Origin: an uncultured Prevotella sp.
Lineage (GTDB): Bacteria; Bacteroidota; Bacteroidia; Bacteroidales; Bacteroidaceae
DNA length: 64,000 nucleotides
Direction of reading: 5' to 3'
NCBI GenBank assembly: GCA_900315765.1
Contig: ONAK01000004.1
Span: forward strand, 39,847 to 103,846
A program made the position numbers and the translations under genes. Every line of letters starts with the position of its first letter. Positions within the stretch are counted from its first letter, which is position 1. Below are positions 43,440-52,120 of the stretch, in pieces. The notes under the pieces are model-generated. The model was not told where the DNA came from. It made no database searches and saw only the letters and a list, made by a program, of their open reading frames with translations.

Positions 43440-45515
43440 TCAATGTGCCTGTGTAAAATGTATGGCCAGCATGGTGAGGTCGTCGTTCTGCTCGGCACCA
43501 TCGCGGAACAGGTCGGTGTCGGACTTCAGATCCTCTATGATGTCGTGGCAGTTGTTGGATGAATGCGAGGTGAGCAACTGGATAATACGATCTTCGCCAT
43601 ACTGCTCCTGCTGGCGGTTTTCGGCTTCGTTCAGTCCGTCGGTATAGAGCAGCAGTCGCTGATTGCCCTGTAGTTGCATTTCTTCGCCTTCGAACTCCAG
43701 TCCGGGCCACAGGCCGATGGGTGCATTGGGTATTACGTCGAGGAACGTAAACTGGTTAGCAGCATCGCCAATGATGGGTGGGTTGTGGCCGGCGTTGCAG
43801 TATTCAAGCTGCAGGGTTTCGAGGTCGAGTCGGCAGATGAACATGGTGATGAACATACCTTCATCGTTGTTCTCGGTGAGTTCGTAGTTCAGTCGGGTGG
43901 CAATCTCTGCGGGCGACTTACCAGTCAATGCCAGTGTGCGGAAACCGCGCGTGACAATGGCCATGAAGAGCGAGGCGGGAACGCCTTTTCCGCTGACGTC
44001 GCCGATGCAGAAATATAGTTTATTGCCTTCGCGGATGAAGTTGTACATGTCGCCTCCCACCTCCTTGGCGGGTGTCATCGAGGCATACATGTCGATCCCA
44101 TCGATCTCTGGGAATACGCTGGGCAACATCGACATCTGGATATTGCTGGCAATGCGCAGCTCGCTCTCCATGCGCTCCTTGGCGGTGGTGGTCGTTTCCA
44201 GTTGGTCGTAGGCATCCTTAAGCTGGTTATGAGCTTTTTTGAGGCGAGCTTGAGCCCGATGGCGCACCATGATGTATATCAGCAGAAAAACAATCAGAAT
44301 GGCTATCATCACCAGGCGACCTATATGACGGTCTCGAATATTCTGCTCGCGCTCTGCGGCCATCTCCTGCTCCTTCTGATGCACCGCCTCTTGCTCTATG
44401 GCATCGGATCGGCGCGCCTGGGTAATGGCCGAGTCAAGATGCTGCACAATGTCCATACTGATAGCCTTGGCCGAATCAATCCTGCCAGCCTGCAGGTTGA
44501 TATCAAACTTCTTAAGCAGCATTTTCTGTATATTCTCAAGCGAATAGCCTACATTTTGTTCTTTCATCAGCGTATTCAGGTTTGAGGAATTGTCGGCCGA
44601 CTCCTGCCAGCGCCCAGCCAGACCAAGATAGATGCTGCCGAGAATACTTCCTTCGGCTGTGCGGCTAAAGCTTGTTTGCTCGAACAACTGATAGGCTTGG
44701 GCAGCCTCGCGCTTACGACTTAATCCTTCGAGTGCTATGGCGCTATTGATATAGTAACGCGACCACTGCTTTTCGGCATAGCCCGGACGCACATCAGGTA
44801 CTTTCTCGTATCCACGTATCAGTTCGACTAAGCGCTCTGTCCATATATAGGCCTTACCATACTTTTGTAGATCAAGATAAGTATTGCAAATGATGCCCAA
44901 ACCTATGATAGCATCGCGATAGTACACGTATTTCTGATGCCGCTTAATAAGGTCGAGATGCAGACGGTAACCTTGTGTAAGATATTCGTCGGCCTTAATC
45001 TCGCTGATGCCAAAACGACTCTGGTAGCAGCCCTCATAGATAAGCAGATTGGCATAATCGCTAGTGGAGTCGCACTTCAACTTCTCCATTCGCTCGATGG
45101 CGGGCTGTACAATCGCCTGTGCAGACTCATACTCACCCCATACATTCATAAGACCTGTGAGACGCTGAACGATGGCTGCATATACCTTAGCATCCTCTAC
45201 CTCGTTGGAATTCTCGACTGCCGATATACCTTTCTTCCAATAAAGTTCGGCCATGCGTTTCTGCATTAGGCGGTCGTAGGCGTAACCCAACCAATAGCAG
45301 GCCTTGCCCTCGGAAAGGTTTCCCAGCGTTTTAAGGCTGTCCACAAGTTCTATGATGCGCGGATAGTCTTGAGCCTTATAGGCCTCATTGACCACGTTTT
45401 CAGCTTCTCTATTCAACCTTTCCTGTTCTTTGGAATCTTCTCCACATCCCGTCAGGAATAAGGCGGTAACAAGTGCCACCACCAGAGAAAAACGCCATTT
45501 TTTGTTCTTGCTCAT
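43440..45515 (-). CDS. SpoIIE-type Ser/Thr phosphatase with lipoprotein signal, TPR and membrane helix
   Basis: The 691-residue protein begins with a lipoprotein signal (LFLTGC, Cys near 24). TPR-like helical repeats cover about 40-360. A transmembrane helix (GRLVMIAILIVFLLIYIMV, about 396-415) precedes a coiled coil (420-470). A PP2C/SpoIIE phosphatase domain fills 475-690, with MTPAKEVGGDMYNF, CIGDVSGKGVPASLFMA and YCNAGHNPPIIG supplying metal-binding Asp and Gly residues. Topology puts the TPR outside and the phosphatase inside, consistent with a signal-transducing phosphatase acting on an anti-sigma or regulator protein. No kinase partner is adjacent. Confidence 0.85.
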   Translation of the reverse strand: MSKNKKWRFSLVVALVTALFLTGCGEDSKEQERLNREAENVVNEAYKAQDYPRIIELVDSLKTLGNLSEGKACYWLGYAYDRLMQKRMAELYWKKGISAVENSNEVEDAKVYAAIVQRLTGLMNVWGEYESAQAIVQPAIERMEKLKCDSTSDYANLLIYEGCYQSRFGISEIKADEYLTQGYRLHLDLIKRHQKYVYYRDAIIGLGIICNTYLDLQKYGKAYIWTERLVELIRGYEKVPDVRPGYAEKQWSRYYINSAIALEGLSRKREAAQAYQLFEQTSFSRTAEGSILGSIYLGLAGRWQESADNSSNLNTLMKEQNVGYSLENIQKMLLKKFDINLQAGRIDSAKAISMDIVQHLDSAITQARRSDAIEQEAVHQKEQEMAAEREQNIRDRHIGRLVMIAILIVFLLIYIMVRHRAQARLKKAHNQLKDAYDQLETTTTAKERMESELRIASNIQMSMLPSVFPEIDGIDMYASMTPAKEVGGDMYNFIREGNKLYFCIGDVSGKGVPASLFMAIVTRGFRTLALTGKSPAEIATRLNYELTENNDEGMFITMFICRLDLETLQLEYCNAGHNPPIIGDAANQFTFLDVIPNAPIGLWPGLEFEGEEMQLQGNQRLLLYTDGLNEAENRQQEQYGEDRIIQLLTSHSSNNCHDIIEDLKSDTDLFRDGAEQNDDLTMLAIHFTQAH

Positions 45516-45541
45516 ATATCTTATCGTAGATTATCACTGCG

Positions 45542-45549
45542 CAAAGATA
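45542..45549 (-). promoter_or_regulatory. -7 element (TATCTTTG) for the SpoIIE phosphatase gene
   Basis: Minus-strand TATCTTTGCGC, 26 nt before the ATG at 45515. No good -33 at 19-21 nt. Confidence 0.45.
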
Positions 45550-45592
45550 ATTATTTTTTTTGCCAAATGAGGTATATATTAAGTTTTTTTGC

Positions 45593-45600
45593 TATCTTTG
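45593..45600 (+). promoter_or_regulatory. -7 element (TATCTTTG) for porQ
   Basis: TATCTTTGCGACC lies 17 nt before the ATG at 45618 and rules out the earlier in-frame start at 45567. Divergent from the phosphatase promoter. Confidence 0.5.
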
Positions 45601-45617
45601 CGACCAAATTAGAAGAA

Positions 45618-46568
45618 ATGAACATTCGAAATGTCATCACAACACTATCACTTGCCTGTGCATCCATCCATGCCTGTGCGCAGGACAGCGAGACAGCCTA
45701 CAGTTTTCTGAGGTTGCCCGTAAGTGCCCATGTAGCAGCACTTGGAGGCGAGAACATCACACTGGCCGAGGATGACGCAACAATGATTTTCCATAATCCT
45801 TCACTTATCTGTGGTGTGAGTGACAAGAGTATCAACCTGAACTATATGACATATATGGAGGGTGCCAAAAACGTCAGCGCCTCATTCACGAGACAGATAG
45901 GTGAGCGTTCATCATGGGGAGTATCGGCACAGTTGATGGATTACGGAAGCATCAACAAGACTGACATATATAATGAGGACCTTGGCAAGTTCTCTGCACG
46001 CGACATTGCTCTCGGAGGCACCTTTGCCTATGAGCTTACCGACAGGATTAGCGGAGGTATCACAGCCAAGTTCATCACCTCTACCATTGCCGATTATAAC
46101 TCTTTGGCTGTGGGCGTAGATCTGGGCTTAAACTACCTGGATGCCAATCGCGGATGGAGTCTTTCGGCTGTAGCGCGTAATCTTGGTGGACAGATAAAAG
46201 CATACGAAGACGAATTTGAGCGTATTCCATTCGATCTTCAAGTGGGGTTAAGTAAACGTCTGCTTAACTCTCCTTTTAGATTTCATGCCACACTCAGCCG
46301 GTTAACCGACTGGGATGAAGCCTTCGGACGCCATCTGGCCATCGGAGCCGATGTTCTTCTGGGAGACAACATCTATCTGGCAGCAGGTTATAATTTCCGA
46401 AAAGCACAGCAGATGAAGATTTCAGATACCGAAGGTTCATCAGCCCACGGTGCCGGACTGTCACTCGGTGCAGGCCTTTCGCTTCAGCGCTTCAAGCTAC
46501 ATGTAGGCTGGGGAAAATACCATGTTAGCACATCATCGCTACTGATTAATATATCATACACATTATGA
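45618..46568 (+). CDS. porQ: type IX secretion system outer-membrane protein PorQ
   Basis: I start at ATG 45618 ([23 protein letters not shown]), which follows the promoter -7 element and gives a signal peptide. The 316-residue protein is an outer-membrane barrel with [20 protein letters not shown] near the start and family features such as [11 protein letters not shown] and [27 protein letters not shown] near the end. PorQ is a T9SS component in Porphyromonas and relatives, where it is thought to stabilise the outer-membrane assembly with PorU/PorV. It overlaps cmk by 4 nt. Its presence is consistent with the T9SS-like tail of the giant protein at the left. Confidence 0.85.
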   Translation: MNIRNVITTLSLACASIHACAQDSETAYSFLRLPVSAHVAALGGENITLAEDDATMIFHNPSLICGVSDKSINLNYMTYMEGAKNVSASFTRQIGERSSWGVSAQLMDYGSINKTDIYNEDLGKFSARDIALGGTFAYELTDRISGGITAKFITSTIADYNSLAVGVDLGLNYLDANRGWSLSAVARNLGGQIKAYEDEFERIPFDLQVGLSKRLLNSPFRFHATLSRLTDWDEAFGRHLAIGADVLLGDNIYLAAGYNFRKAQQMKISDTEGSSAHGAGLSLGAGLSLQRFKLHVGWGKYHVSTSSLLINISYTL

Positions 46569-47257
46569 AAAAGATAACAATTGCAATCGATGGCCATAGC
46601 TCTTGCGGAAAAAGCACTATGGCAAAAGACCTGGCCCGCGAAGTGGGCTATGTATATGTAGATACAGGTGCCATGTATCGCAGCGTCACCCTCTATGCAC
46701 TGCGCCACAACCTGTTTAACGAGGATGGCAGTGTTAAGACAGCCGAACTCGAAAAAGAGATGGCCAACATTCAGATTTCATTCAAGTTCAATGCCGAGGC
46801 AGGTCGCCCCGACACCTATCTCAATGGCGAATGCGTAGAAAAAGAGATCCGTTCGCTCGAGGTGAGCAGCCACGTGAGCCCTATTGCCGCCGTACCTTTT
46901 GTACGCACAGCCATGGTAGCCCAGCAACAGCAGATGGGTAAGGACAAGGGCGTGGTGATGGATGGTCGTGACATAGGCACCACCGTATTCCCCGATGCCG
47001 AGCTTAAGATTTTCGTTACAGCCTCGGCTCAGGTTCGTGCCCAGCGCCGATATGATGAACTGAAGGCCAAAGGGATGCCAGCCGACTTCGACGACATTCT
47101 GAAGAATGTGGAGGAGCGCGACTATATCGACTCTCATCGCGAGGTAAGTCCTTTGCGTAAGGCCGATGACGCTATCGAACTCGACAACAGCAATATGACC
47201 ATTCCAGAACAGAAAAAATGGCTTTTAGAACGTTTTAAGGAACATTCTGAGCAATAA
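46565..47257 (+). CDS. cmk: cytidylate kinase
   Basis: The 230-residue protein starts [24 protein letters not shown]: the P-loop GHSSCGKST is near residue 10. Substrate-binding residues DTGAMYRSV near 36 and VMDGRDIGT near 135 fit CMP kinase. It phosphorylates CMP and dCMP with ATP. Overlaps porQ by 4 nt, so the two are translated from one mRNA. A weak terminator hairpin follows, with the stop TAA in its loop. Confidence 0.95.
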   Translation: MKKITIAIDGHSSCGKSTMAKDLAREVGYVYVDTGAMYRSVTLYALRHNLFNEDGSVKTAELEKEMANIQISFKFNAEAGRPDTYLNGECVEKEIRSLEVSSHVSPIAAVPFVRTAMVAQQQQMGKDKGVVMDGRDIGTTVFPDAELKIFVTASAQVRAQRRYDELKAKGMPADFDDILKNVEERDYIDSHREVSPLRKADDAIELDNSNMTIPEQKKWLLERFKEHSEQ

Positions 47258-47270
47258 ATTGTTCTTTTTT
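47249..47270 (+). terminator. weak intrinsic terminator at the cmk stop codon
   Basis: GAGCAA-TAAA-TTGTTC then six T. The stem is six pairs with a G-U, and the loop contains the stop codon. Confidence 0.4.
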
Positions 47271-47314
47271 GGTATTTTTCTCGTCTTTTTCTCGCTTGTT
47301 TTAGATTTTTTGGC

Positions 47315-47322
47315 TACCTTTG
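47315..47322 (+). promoter_or_regulatory. -7 element (TACCTTTG) for the FadL-like gene
   Basis: TACCTTTGCAG lies 28 nt before the ATG at 47351. A TTG at 47296-47298 is only 16 nt away, so the -33 is uncertain. Confidence 0.5.
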
Positions 47323-47350
47323 CAGTCGAAATTAAAGAACATAGAAGAAA

Positions 47351-48679
47351 ATGACGAGAAAATTACTTATTTCAACCATTGTGGCTCTCGCCACATCAGT
47401 ATCAGTCCATGCAGGTGGACTAATGACCAACACGAATTATCACATTGCTTTCGACCGCATGTTCGCCCGTGGTGCATCAACCGAGATTGATGCAGCCTAC
47501 AGCAACCCCGCCGGCCTGGCATGGGGACATGAAGGTTGGCAGTTATCACTGAATTTCCAGAAGCCCTGGCAGAACCGCGACATCGAAGCTGTTACAGCTG
47601 CAGGCAGTCAGAAGTTCGAGGGAAAAGCTTCAGCGCCCATCGTTCCTGCCCTGTTCGCCTCATATAAGAAAGGTGATTGGGCTTTTTCTACCATGATTGG
47701 TATTGTAGGCAGTGGTGGATATGTGGAATACAAGCAAGGAGTGCCGATGTACAACATGGCTATATCTGGTATGATGTCACAACTTGGAATCCAGCCAGGC
47801 ACTTATGGTTTCGACTCTGAGATGAAGGGAAAACAGTACATCTACGGTGGTCAGATTAACATCACCCGCAAGATTAACGACAACTTCTCTGCCGCCATCG
47901 GTCTGCGCGCTAACTATTACGATGGTTATTATCGCGGACATGTAACAGCCAACAATCACCCTCAGTTTGGCGACCTTGCCTCTCTGGCACTCGATGTCGA
48001 CCAGCGCGGATGGGGTTTTGCACCTATCGTGAGCATCGACTATCACAATGGTCCGCTCACCATTGCTGCCCGCTACGAGTTCCGCACCAAGATCGAGACC
48101 GAAAACAAAGAGAACCTGCTGAATGCTGGTCTTGGCACAAACTTACAGAATTACATCGCCCAGGTAAATCCTGCCGCACTCGATGTGATTAACGCCACAC
48201 TTGGCGGTGCCGTTGCAGGCTACAAGGATGGCGTTAAGACCCGCTATGACATGCCAGCACTCTTCGTAGCAGCAGTAGGTTATGAGTTCTCAAAGAACCT
48301 GCGTGGCGCCCTCGAATATCACTTCTTCGACGACACACACGCCAAGATGGCCGATGAGCGCCAGAAGACCCTGGAGCACGGCACACACGAGATACTGGCA
48401 GGCATCGAGTTCGACATTAATGATAAGTTCACCGTTAGCTGTGGTGGTCAGCGTACCGACTATGGTCTGTCAGACGATTATCAGAAAGACACCTCGTTTG
48501 CATGCGACAGCTATAGCGTAGGTGTAGGTGGTGCATGGAACATCAACGACAAGCTGCGCCTGAACGCCAGCTATTTCTGCACGCTCTATACCGACTATAC
48601 CAAACCAACTACCTACGGTTCTGAGATATTTAGCCGCACCAACCATGTGATTGGTGTTGGTCTGGATTACAAATTCTAA
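47351..48679 (+). CDS. FadL/OmpP1/TodX-type outer-membrane transport protein
   Basis: The 442-residue protein has a signal peptide (1-20; SVSVHA). The N-terminal hatch region carries the family pattern AFDRMFARGASTEIDAAYSNPAGLAWGHEG. The rest alternates as a beta-barrel and ends in GVGLDYKF with a terminal Phe. The family imports hydrophobic molecules such as long-chain fatty acids. It has its own promoter and converges with folK (8 nt between the stops). The substrate cannot be read. Confidence 0.8.
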   Translation: MTRKLLISTIVALATSVSVHAGGLMTNTNYHIAFDRMFARGASTEIDAAYSNPAGLAWGHEGWQLSLNFQKPWQNRDIEAVTAAGSQKFEGKASAPIVPALFASYKKGDWAFSTMIGIVGSGGYVEYKQGVPMYNMAISGMMSQLGIQPGTYGFDSEMKGKQYIYGGQINITRKINDNFSAAIGLRANYYDGYYRGHVTANNHPQFGDLASLALDVDQRGWGFAPIVSIDYHNGPLTIAARYEFRTKIETENKENLLNAGLGTNLQNYIAQVNPAALDVINATLGGAVAGYKDGVKTRYDMPALFVAAVGYEFSKNLRGALEYHFFDDTHAKMADERQKTLEHGTHEILAGIEFDINDKFTVSCGGQRTDYGLSDDYQKDTSFACDSYSVGVGGAWNINDKLRLNASYFCTLYTDYTKPTTYGSEIFSRTNHVIGVGLDYKF

Positions 48680-48687
48680 GTATCAAT

Positions 48688-49110
48688 TCAATCTCTAATT
48701 TCCCGAAGCGGGATCATCACAAAGTCTCGCTTCAACATCAGGGGGTGGGGAATCTGCAAGTCAGGTTCATCCACCCTCAGATCGTCATATAGCAGAATGT
48801 CTATATCAATCAGGCGGTCGGCATAATGGCCTGCTACCGACTTATGAGTACGCCCCATCTCGCGTTCTATCTGCTGTGTAGCGCGCAGCACCTCACGCGG
48901 CGACAGTTCGGTTTCACACAATATCGCAGCATTCACAAACGTATGCTCCGACTCAAACCCCCAAGGTTCGGTCGAAATAAGAGAGGACTGGCGTACAACC
49001 AGTCCTACTCTTTCACCTATTAGCGTGATAGCCTTGTGAATATTCTCTTCCTTCTCGCCGAGATTACTTCCCAGCCCCAGGAATACCCGATGTAACTTTT
49101 CACTATTCAC
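48688..49110 (-). CDS. folK: 2-amino-4-hydroxy-6-hydroxymethyldihydropteridine diphosphokinase
   Basis: The 140-residue HPPK starts at GTG 49110, giving MNSEKLHRVFLGLGSNLGEKEENI. The GTG and first four codons come from the heptamer array; no ATG lies nearer the conserved VFLGLGSNLG. The substrate-binding SLISTEPWGF (near 42), the HKSVAGHYADRLIDIDILLYDD catalytic region and the PHPLMLKRDFVMIPL C-terminal signature are present. It transfers pyrophosphate from ATP to the pterin in folate synthesis. Full length. Confidence 0.9.
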   Translation of the reverse strand: MNSEKLHRVFLGLGSNLGEKEENIHKAITLIGERVGLVVRQSSLISTEPWGFESEHTFVNAAILCETELSPREVLRATQQIEREMGRTHKSVAGHYADRLIDIDILLYDDLRVDEPDLQIPHPLMLKRDFVMIPLREIRD

Positions 49111-49133
49111 TATTCACTAATCACTATTCACTC
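49101..49133 (-). repeat. heptamer array at the queA / folK junction
   Basis: Four to five units in mRNA-sense TGAATAG/TGATTAG orientation immediately after the queA stop. It also encodes the folK start codon and its first residues. Confidence 0.9.
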
Positions 49134-49134
49134 A

Positions 49135-50199
49135 TTAATCGTCTAGCATCAACAGTGCATCACCGTAGCAACCGAACTTATAGTCCTCCTTAAGAGCACG
49201 CTGATAACCCTCGTACAGCAGGTCGTAACCTACGAACGATGCCTCGGTCATCATCATGGGTGACTCTGGATGATAGAAGTTTCCGATAAGTGCATTACAC
49301 AGTCCGAACTCGTATGGTGGGAAGATGAACTTATTGGTCCAACCCTCAAACTCCTTCAGCATGCCATCGGTACCTACGGCACTCTCAGTGGCACGGGCAG
49401 TACTTACACCTACGCAGCAAACGCGGTGACCTTCTGTCTTAGCCTTGTTCACAATCTCGCAGGCCTCAGCAGGAATAAACATCTGCTCGCTACCCATCTT
49501 GTGCTTCGTCAGATCCTCAACCTCGATAGCATCAAAGTTTCCCAATCCGCAGTGCAGAGTGATAAAGGCAAAGTTAATACCCTTAATCTCCATACGCTTC
49601 ATCAGCTCACGGCTGAAGTGCAGACCTGTGGCAGGAGCAGTAACAGCGCCCTCGTTCTTGGCGTAGATAGTCTGGAATCGCTCCATATCCTCCTCATTAG
49701 CAGGACGACGGTCAATGATATATCGTGGCAGTGGAGCCTCACCAAGTCCGAACAACAGCTGTTTGAACTCATCGTGAGGACAATCATAGAGGAAACGCAG
49801 TGTACGTCCGCGGCTTGTGGTATTGTCGATAACCTCAGCTACCATAGGGCCATCCTCCTCAAAGAACAGCTTGTTTCCGATACGTATCTTTCGTGCTGGT
49901 TCTACAAGCACGTCCCACAGGCGCTGGTCGGCATTCAGCTCTCGCAGCAGAAACACCTCAATCTTCGCATCAGTCTTCTCCTTGGTGCCATACAAGCGCG
50001 CAGGGAACACCTTGGTGTCATTAAAGATAAAGGCATCATCCTCGTCAAAGTAGTCAAGGATATTACGGAAGTCTAATCCCGTTTCAATCTTCTGACTCTT
50101 ACGATGTAAAACCATCAGTTTGCACTCATCACGATGATAAGATGGCTCGAGCGCAATCTGCTCTTCAGGTAACTTAAACTTAAACTGTGATAACTTCAT
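49135..50199 (-). CDS. queA: S-adenosylmethionine:tRNA ribosyltransferase-isomerase
   Basis: The 354-residue protein starts MKLSQFKFKLPEEQIALEPS. QueA transfers and isomerises the ribose of SAM onto 7-aminomethyl-7-deazaguanine in tRNA, giving epoxyqueuosine. Typical family blocks include FNDTKVFPARL near 57, GLGNFDAIEVEDLTKHKM near 215 and GVSTARATESAV near 265. A conserved EGAVTAPATGLHF lies between. Length is normal. It sits between truB and folK on the minus strand, with heptamer arrays on both sides. Confidence 0.9.
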   Translation of the reverse strand: MKLSQFKFKLPEEQIALEPSYHRDECKLMVLHRKSQKIETGLDFRNILDYFDEDDAFIFNDTKVFPARLYGTKEKTDAKIEVFLLRELNADQRLWDVLVEPARKIRIGNKLFFEEDGPMVAEVIDNTTSRGRTLRFLYDCPHDEFKQLLFGLGEAPLPRYIIDRRPANEEDMERFQTIYAKNEGAVTAPATGLHFSRELMKRMEIKGINFAFITLHCGLGNFDAIEVEDLTKHKMGSEQMFIPAEACEIVNKAKTEGHRVCCVGVSTARATESAVGTDGMLKEFEGWTNKFIFPPYEFGLCNALIGNFYHPESPMMMTEASFVGYDLLYEGYQRALKEDYKFGCYGDALLMLDD

Positions 50200-50210
50200 A
50201 TTTATTTTTA

Positions 50211-50245
50211 TTCACTATTCACTCTTCACTATTCACTCTTCACTC
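50211..50245 (-). repeat. heptamer array at the truB / queA junction
   Basis: Five units alternating TGAATAG and TGAAGAG in mRNA sense. They supply the last codons (AGT GAA GAG) and the TGA stop of truB. Confidence 0.9.
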
Positions 50246-50934
50246 AATTTCTCCTCCATCCAGGCAGGGAACTCATCAAACGTCAAGCAGTCCTCCAGTC
50301 GCACATCACCTACACGGGTACGACATAATGCCGTAAGATGTGCGCCGCTGCCCAGGGCTTCACCGATGTCGCGGGCCAGCGATCGGATATACGTACCCTT
50401 TCCGCATGACACACGAATCTGCAGCTGCATCTTCTCTGGGTCAAAGTCCATCAGTTCAATCCCGTCTATGCGTATCTGCTTGGGTTCCAGCTGGTGGTCG
50501 CTACCCTTGCGGGCCAGCTCGTAGGCACGGTCGCCTCCCACCTTACAGGCCGAAAACAGCGGTGGACGCTGCATGACGTCACCAACGAACTTTGGCAAGG
50601 TCTGCTCTATCAGTTCACGTGTGATGTGCGCTGTAGGGAATGTCTGGTCCACCTCATGTTCCAAGTCATAACTTGGCGTGGTAGCTCCCAATTGCAACGT
50701 GGCTGTATACTCCTTCGAGTGCTTCTGCAGCTCCTCTATCGTTTTGGTGGCCTTGCCGGTACATAGTACCAGCACACCAGTAGCCAACGGGTCGAGCGTT
50801 CCGGCATGCCCCATCTTCACACGTTTCACATGCAGACGTTTCGACAGCACATATCTGATATGTGCCAATGCCCCAAAACTCGACATGCGATAGGGCTTAT
50901 TGATATAGATGTATGCGCCTTCCTGGAAATTCAT
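50233..50934 (-). CDS. truB: tRNA pseudouridine-55 synthase
   Basis: The 233-residue protein has the catalytic Asp motif GHAGTLDPLATGVLVLCTG near residue 42, with the PYRMSSFGALAHIRY-type start and the SCGKGTYIRSLARDIGEALG motif near 190. It makes the universal pseudouridine at position 55 of the T-loop. It overlaps the uppP stop by one base (TGATG), so translation is coupled. The last residues LSEE are encoded by a repeat. Length is on the short side for TruB because the C-terminal PUA-like domain is absent. Confidence 0.9.
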   Translation of the reverse strand: MNFQEGAYIYINKPYRMSSFGALAHIRYVLSKRLHVKRVKMGHAGTLDPLATGVLVLCTGKATKTIEELQKHSKEYTATLQLGATTPSYDLEHEVDQTFPTAHITRELIEQTLPKFVGDVMQRPPLFSACKVGGDRAYELARKGSDHQLEPKQIRIDGIELMDFDPEKMQLQIRVSCGKGTYIRSLARDIGEALGSGAHLTALCRTRVGDVRLEDCLTFDEFPAWMEEKLSEE

Positions 50935-51791
50935 CAGTCAACCATTGCAAGTGAATGACCTGTCAGCAGCAGTACAATGATGATGGTACCCACTACTATA
51001 CGATAAATACCGAAGGCCTTGAATCCGTATTTTGTAAGATAATCAACAAACCAGCGCATGGCCAGCAGTGCCACCACAAAGGCGATGACACAACCCAGCA
51101 GCAGCATGGTGATGTTATGACTGGTTGCCCATACCGTGTCTTCCTTCAGCAGGTCGAGCAGGTCGAGCAGTGTTGCGCCAGCCATGGTAGGTACGGCCAG
51201 GAAGAACGAGAACTTAGCAGCACGACGGCGTGTAAGTCCCTGAGTCATTCCGCCCACGATGGTAGCCATCGAACGCGACACACCAGGGATAACTGATATA
51301 CACTGATAGAGTCCAATCTTAAATGCACGGCGCTCGTCAACCTTATTATCCTCGCTGCCCTTGTTAAACAGCTTGTCGCAGAACAGCATGAACACACCTC
51401 CAAGTACCAGCATCACAGCCACTACCTCTACACTGTCAAGCAGCCAGTCGAGCAGTCCCGATTTCTTGGCAGCCAGACCGATAACTACGGCAGGCAGTAC
51501 GCCTACTATCAGCAACCAGTAGAAGTAGAATCTGTGCTTCAGTCGCTTCAACAGCGAGCTACCCTCGGGTGCAGGTGTGTTGTCGAACTGGAAGAATCGC
51601 TTCCAATACAGACATACCACCGACAGGATAGCACCAAACTGAATGATAAACGTAAACGCATGAACAAAGGGGTCGCCTTGAGGCACACCCAACAGGTTCT
51701 GAGCTATAATCATGTGTCCTGTCGACGACACAGGCAGGAATTCTGTCAAGCCCTCAATAATGGCGATAATGACTGTTTCTATCCAATCCAT
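50934..51791 (-). CDS. uppP: undecaprenyl-diphosphate phosphatase
   Basis: The 285-residue protein has about eight transmembrane helices and the active-site motifs GLTEFLPVSSTGHMI near residue 15 (Glu and Ser) and PGVSRSMATI near 169 (Arg). It releases phosphate from undecaprenyl diphosphate so the carrier can be reused in peptidoglycan and O-antigen synthesis. It lies 35 nt after the DUF3098 gene and overlaps truB by one base. Full length. Confidence 0.92.
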   Translation of the reverse strand: MDWIETVIIAIIEGLTEFLPVSSTGHMIIAQNLLGVPQGDPFVHAFTFIIQFGAILSVVCLYWKRFFQFDNTPAPEGSSLLKRLKHRFYFYWLLIVGVLPAVVIGLAAKKSGLLDWLLDSVEVVAVMLVLGGVFMLFCDKLFNKGSEDNKVDERRAFKIGLYQCISVIPGVSRSMATIVGGMTQGLTRRRAAKFSFFLAVPTMAGATLLDLLDLLKEDTVWATSHNITMLLLGCVIAFVVALLAMRWFVDYLTKYGFKAFGIYRIVVGTIIIVLLLTGHSLAMVD

Positions 51792-51825
51792 ATTTAATTT
51801 TTAAATTTTTACATTTTTAAATTTG
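51792..51825. repeat. AT-rich junction repeat (TTTTTACATTTTT family)
   Basis: About two units in the DUF3098/uppP junction. Related to 20296, 21241 and 22052. Confidence 0.6.
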
Positions 51826-51826
51826 C

Positions 51827-52054
51827 CTACTCGTCTTTTGGTTTTCTAACTACTGCATAAATCATCGATACAAATCCCACCAGACATATTATCGGTGCCA
51901 CCTTGGTACGACGTGCACTGAAGATATCTGGTTCAAAAACGGTATCCGATGAGTTTGGACCTACCATCAGCAGGAATCCAACAACGACGATAACCATGCT
52001 GATTGCCAACAAAATAAAGTTGGTCTTATCGAATGCAAAATTCTTCTTATCCAT
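51827..52054 (-). CDS. DUF3098 small membrane protein
   Basis: I start at ATG 52054 (MDKKNFAFDKTNFILLAI); the preceding in-frame codon is a repeat-derived GTG. The 75-residue protein has two transmembrane helices (FILLAISMVIVVVGFLLMV and APIICLVGFVSMIYAVV) around a periplasmic loop with SARRTKVAPIIC. It matches DUF3098, a Bacteroidota family commonly found between ftsX and uppP. Its role is unknown. Confidence 0.85.
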   Translation of the reverse strand: MDKKNFAFDKTNFILLAISMVIVVVGFLLMVGPNSSDTVFEPDIFSARRTKVAPIICLVGFVSMIYAVVRKPKDE

Positions 52055-52120
52055 CACTATTCACTTTTCACTATTCACTACTCACTATTCACTATTCACT
52101 ATTCACTACTCACTATTCAC
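52054..52120 (-). repeat. heptamer array at the ftsX / DUF3098 junction
   Basis: About nine units (TGAATAG, TGAGTAG and TGAAAAG variants, mRNA sense) between the ftsX TAA and the DUF3098 start. Confidence 0.9.

Noticed and set aside
45567-45617. Earlier start for PorQ
   Set aside because: The -7 promoter element at 45593 lies inside it, and a proper signal peptide begins at 45618.
49270-50076. Open frame opposite queA
   Set aside because: It mirrors the queA coding bias and has no recognisable domain.
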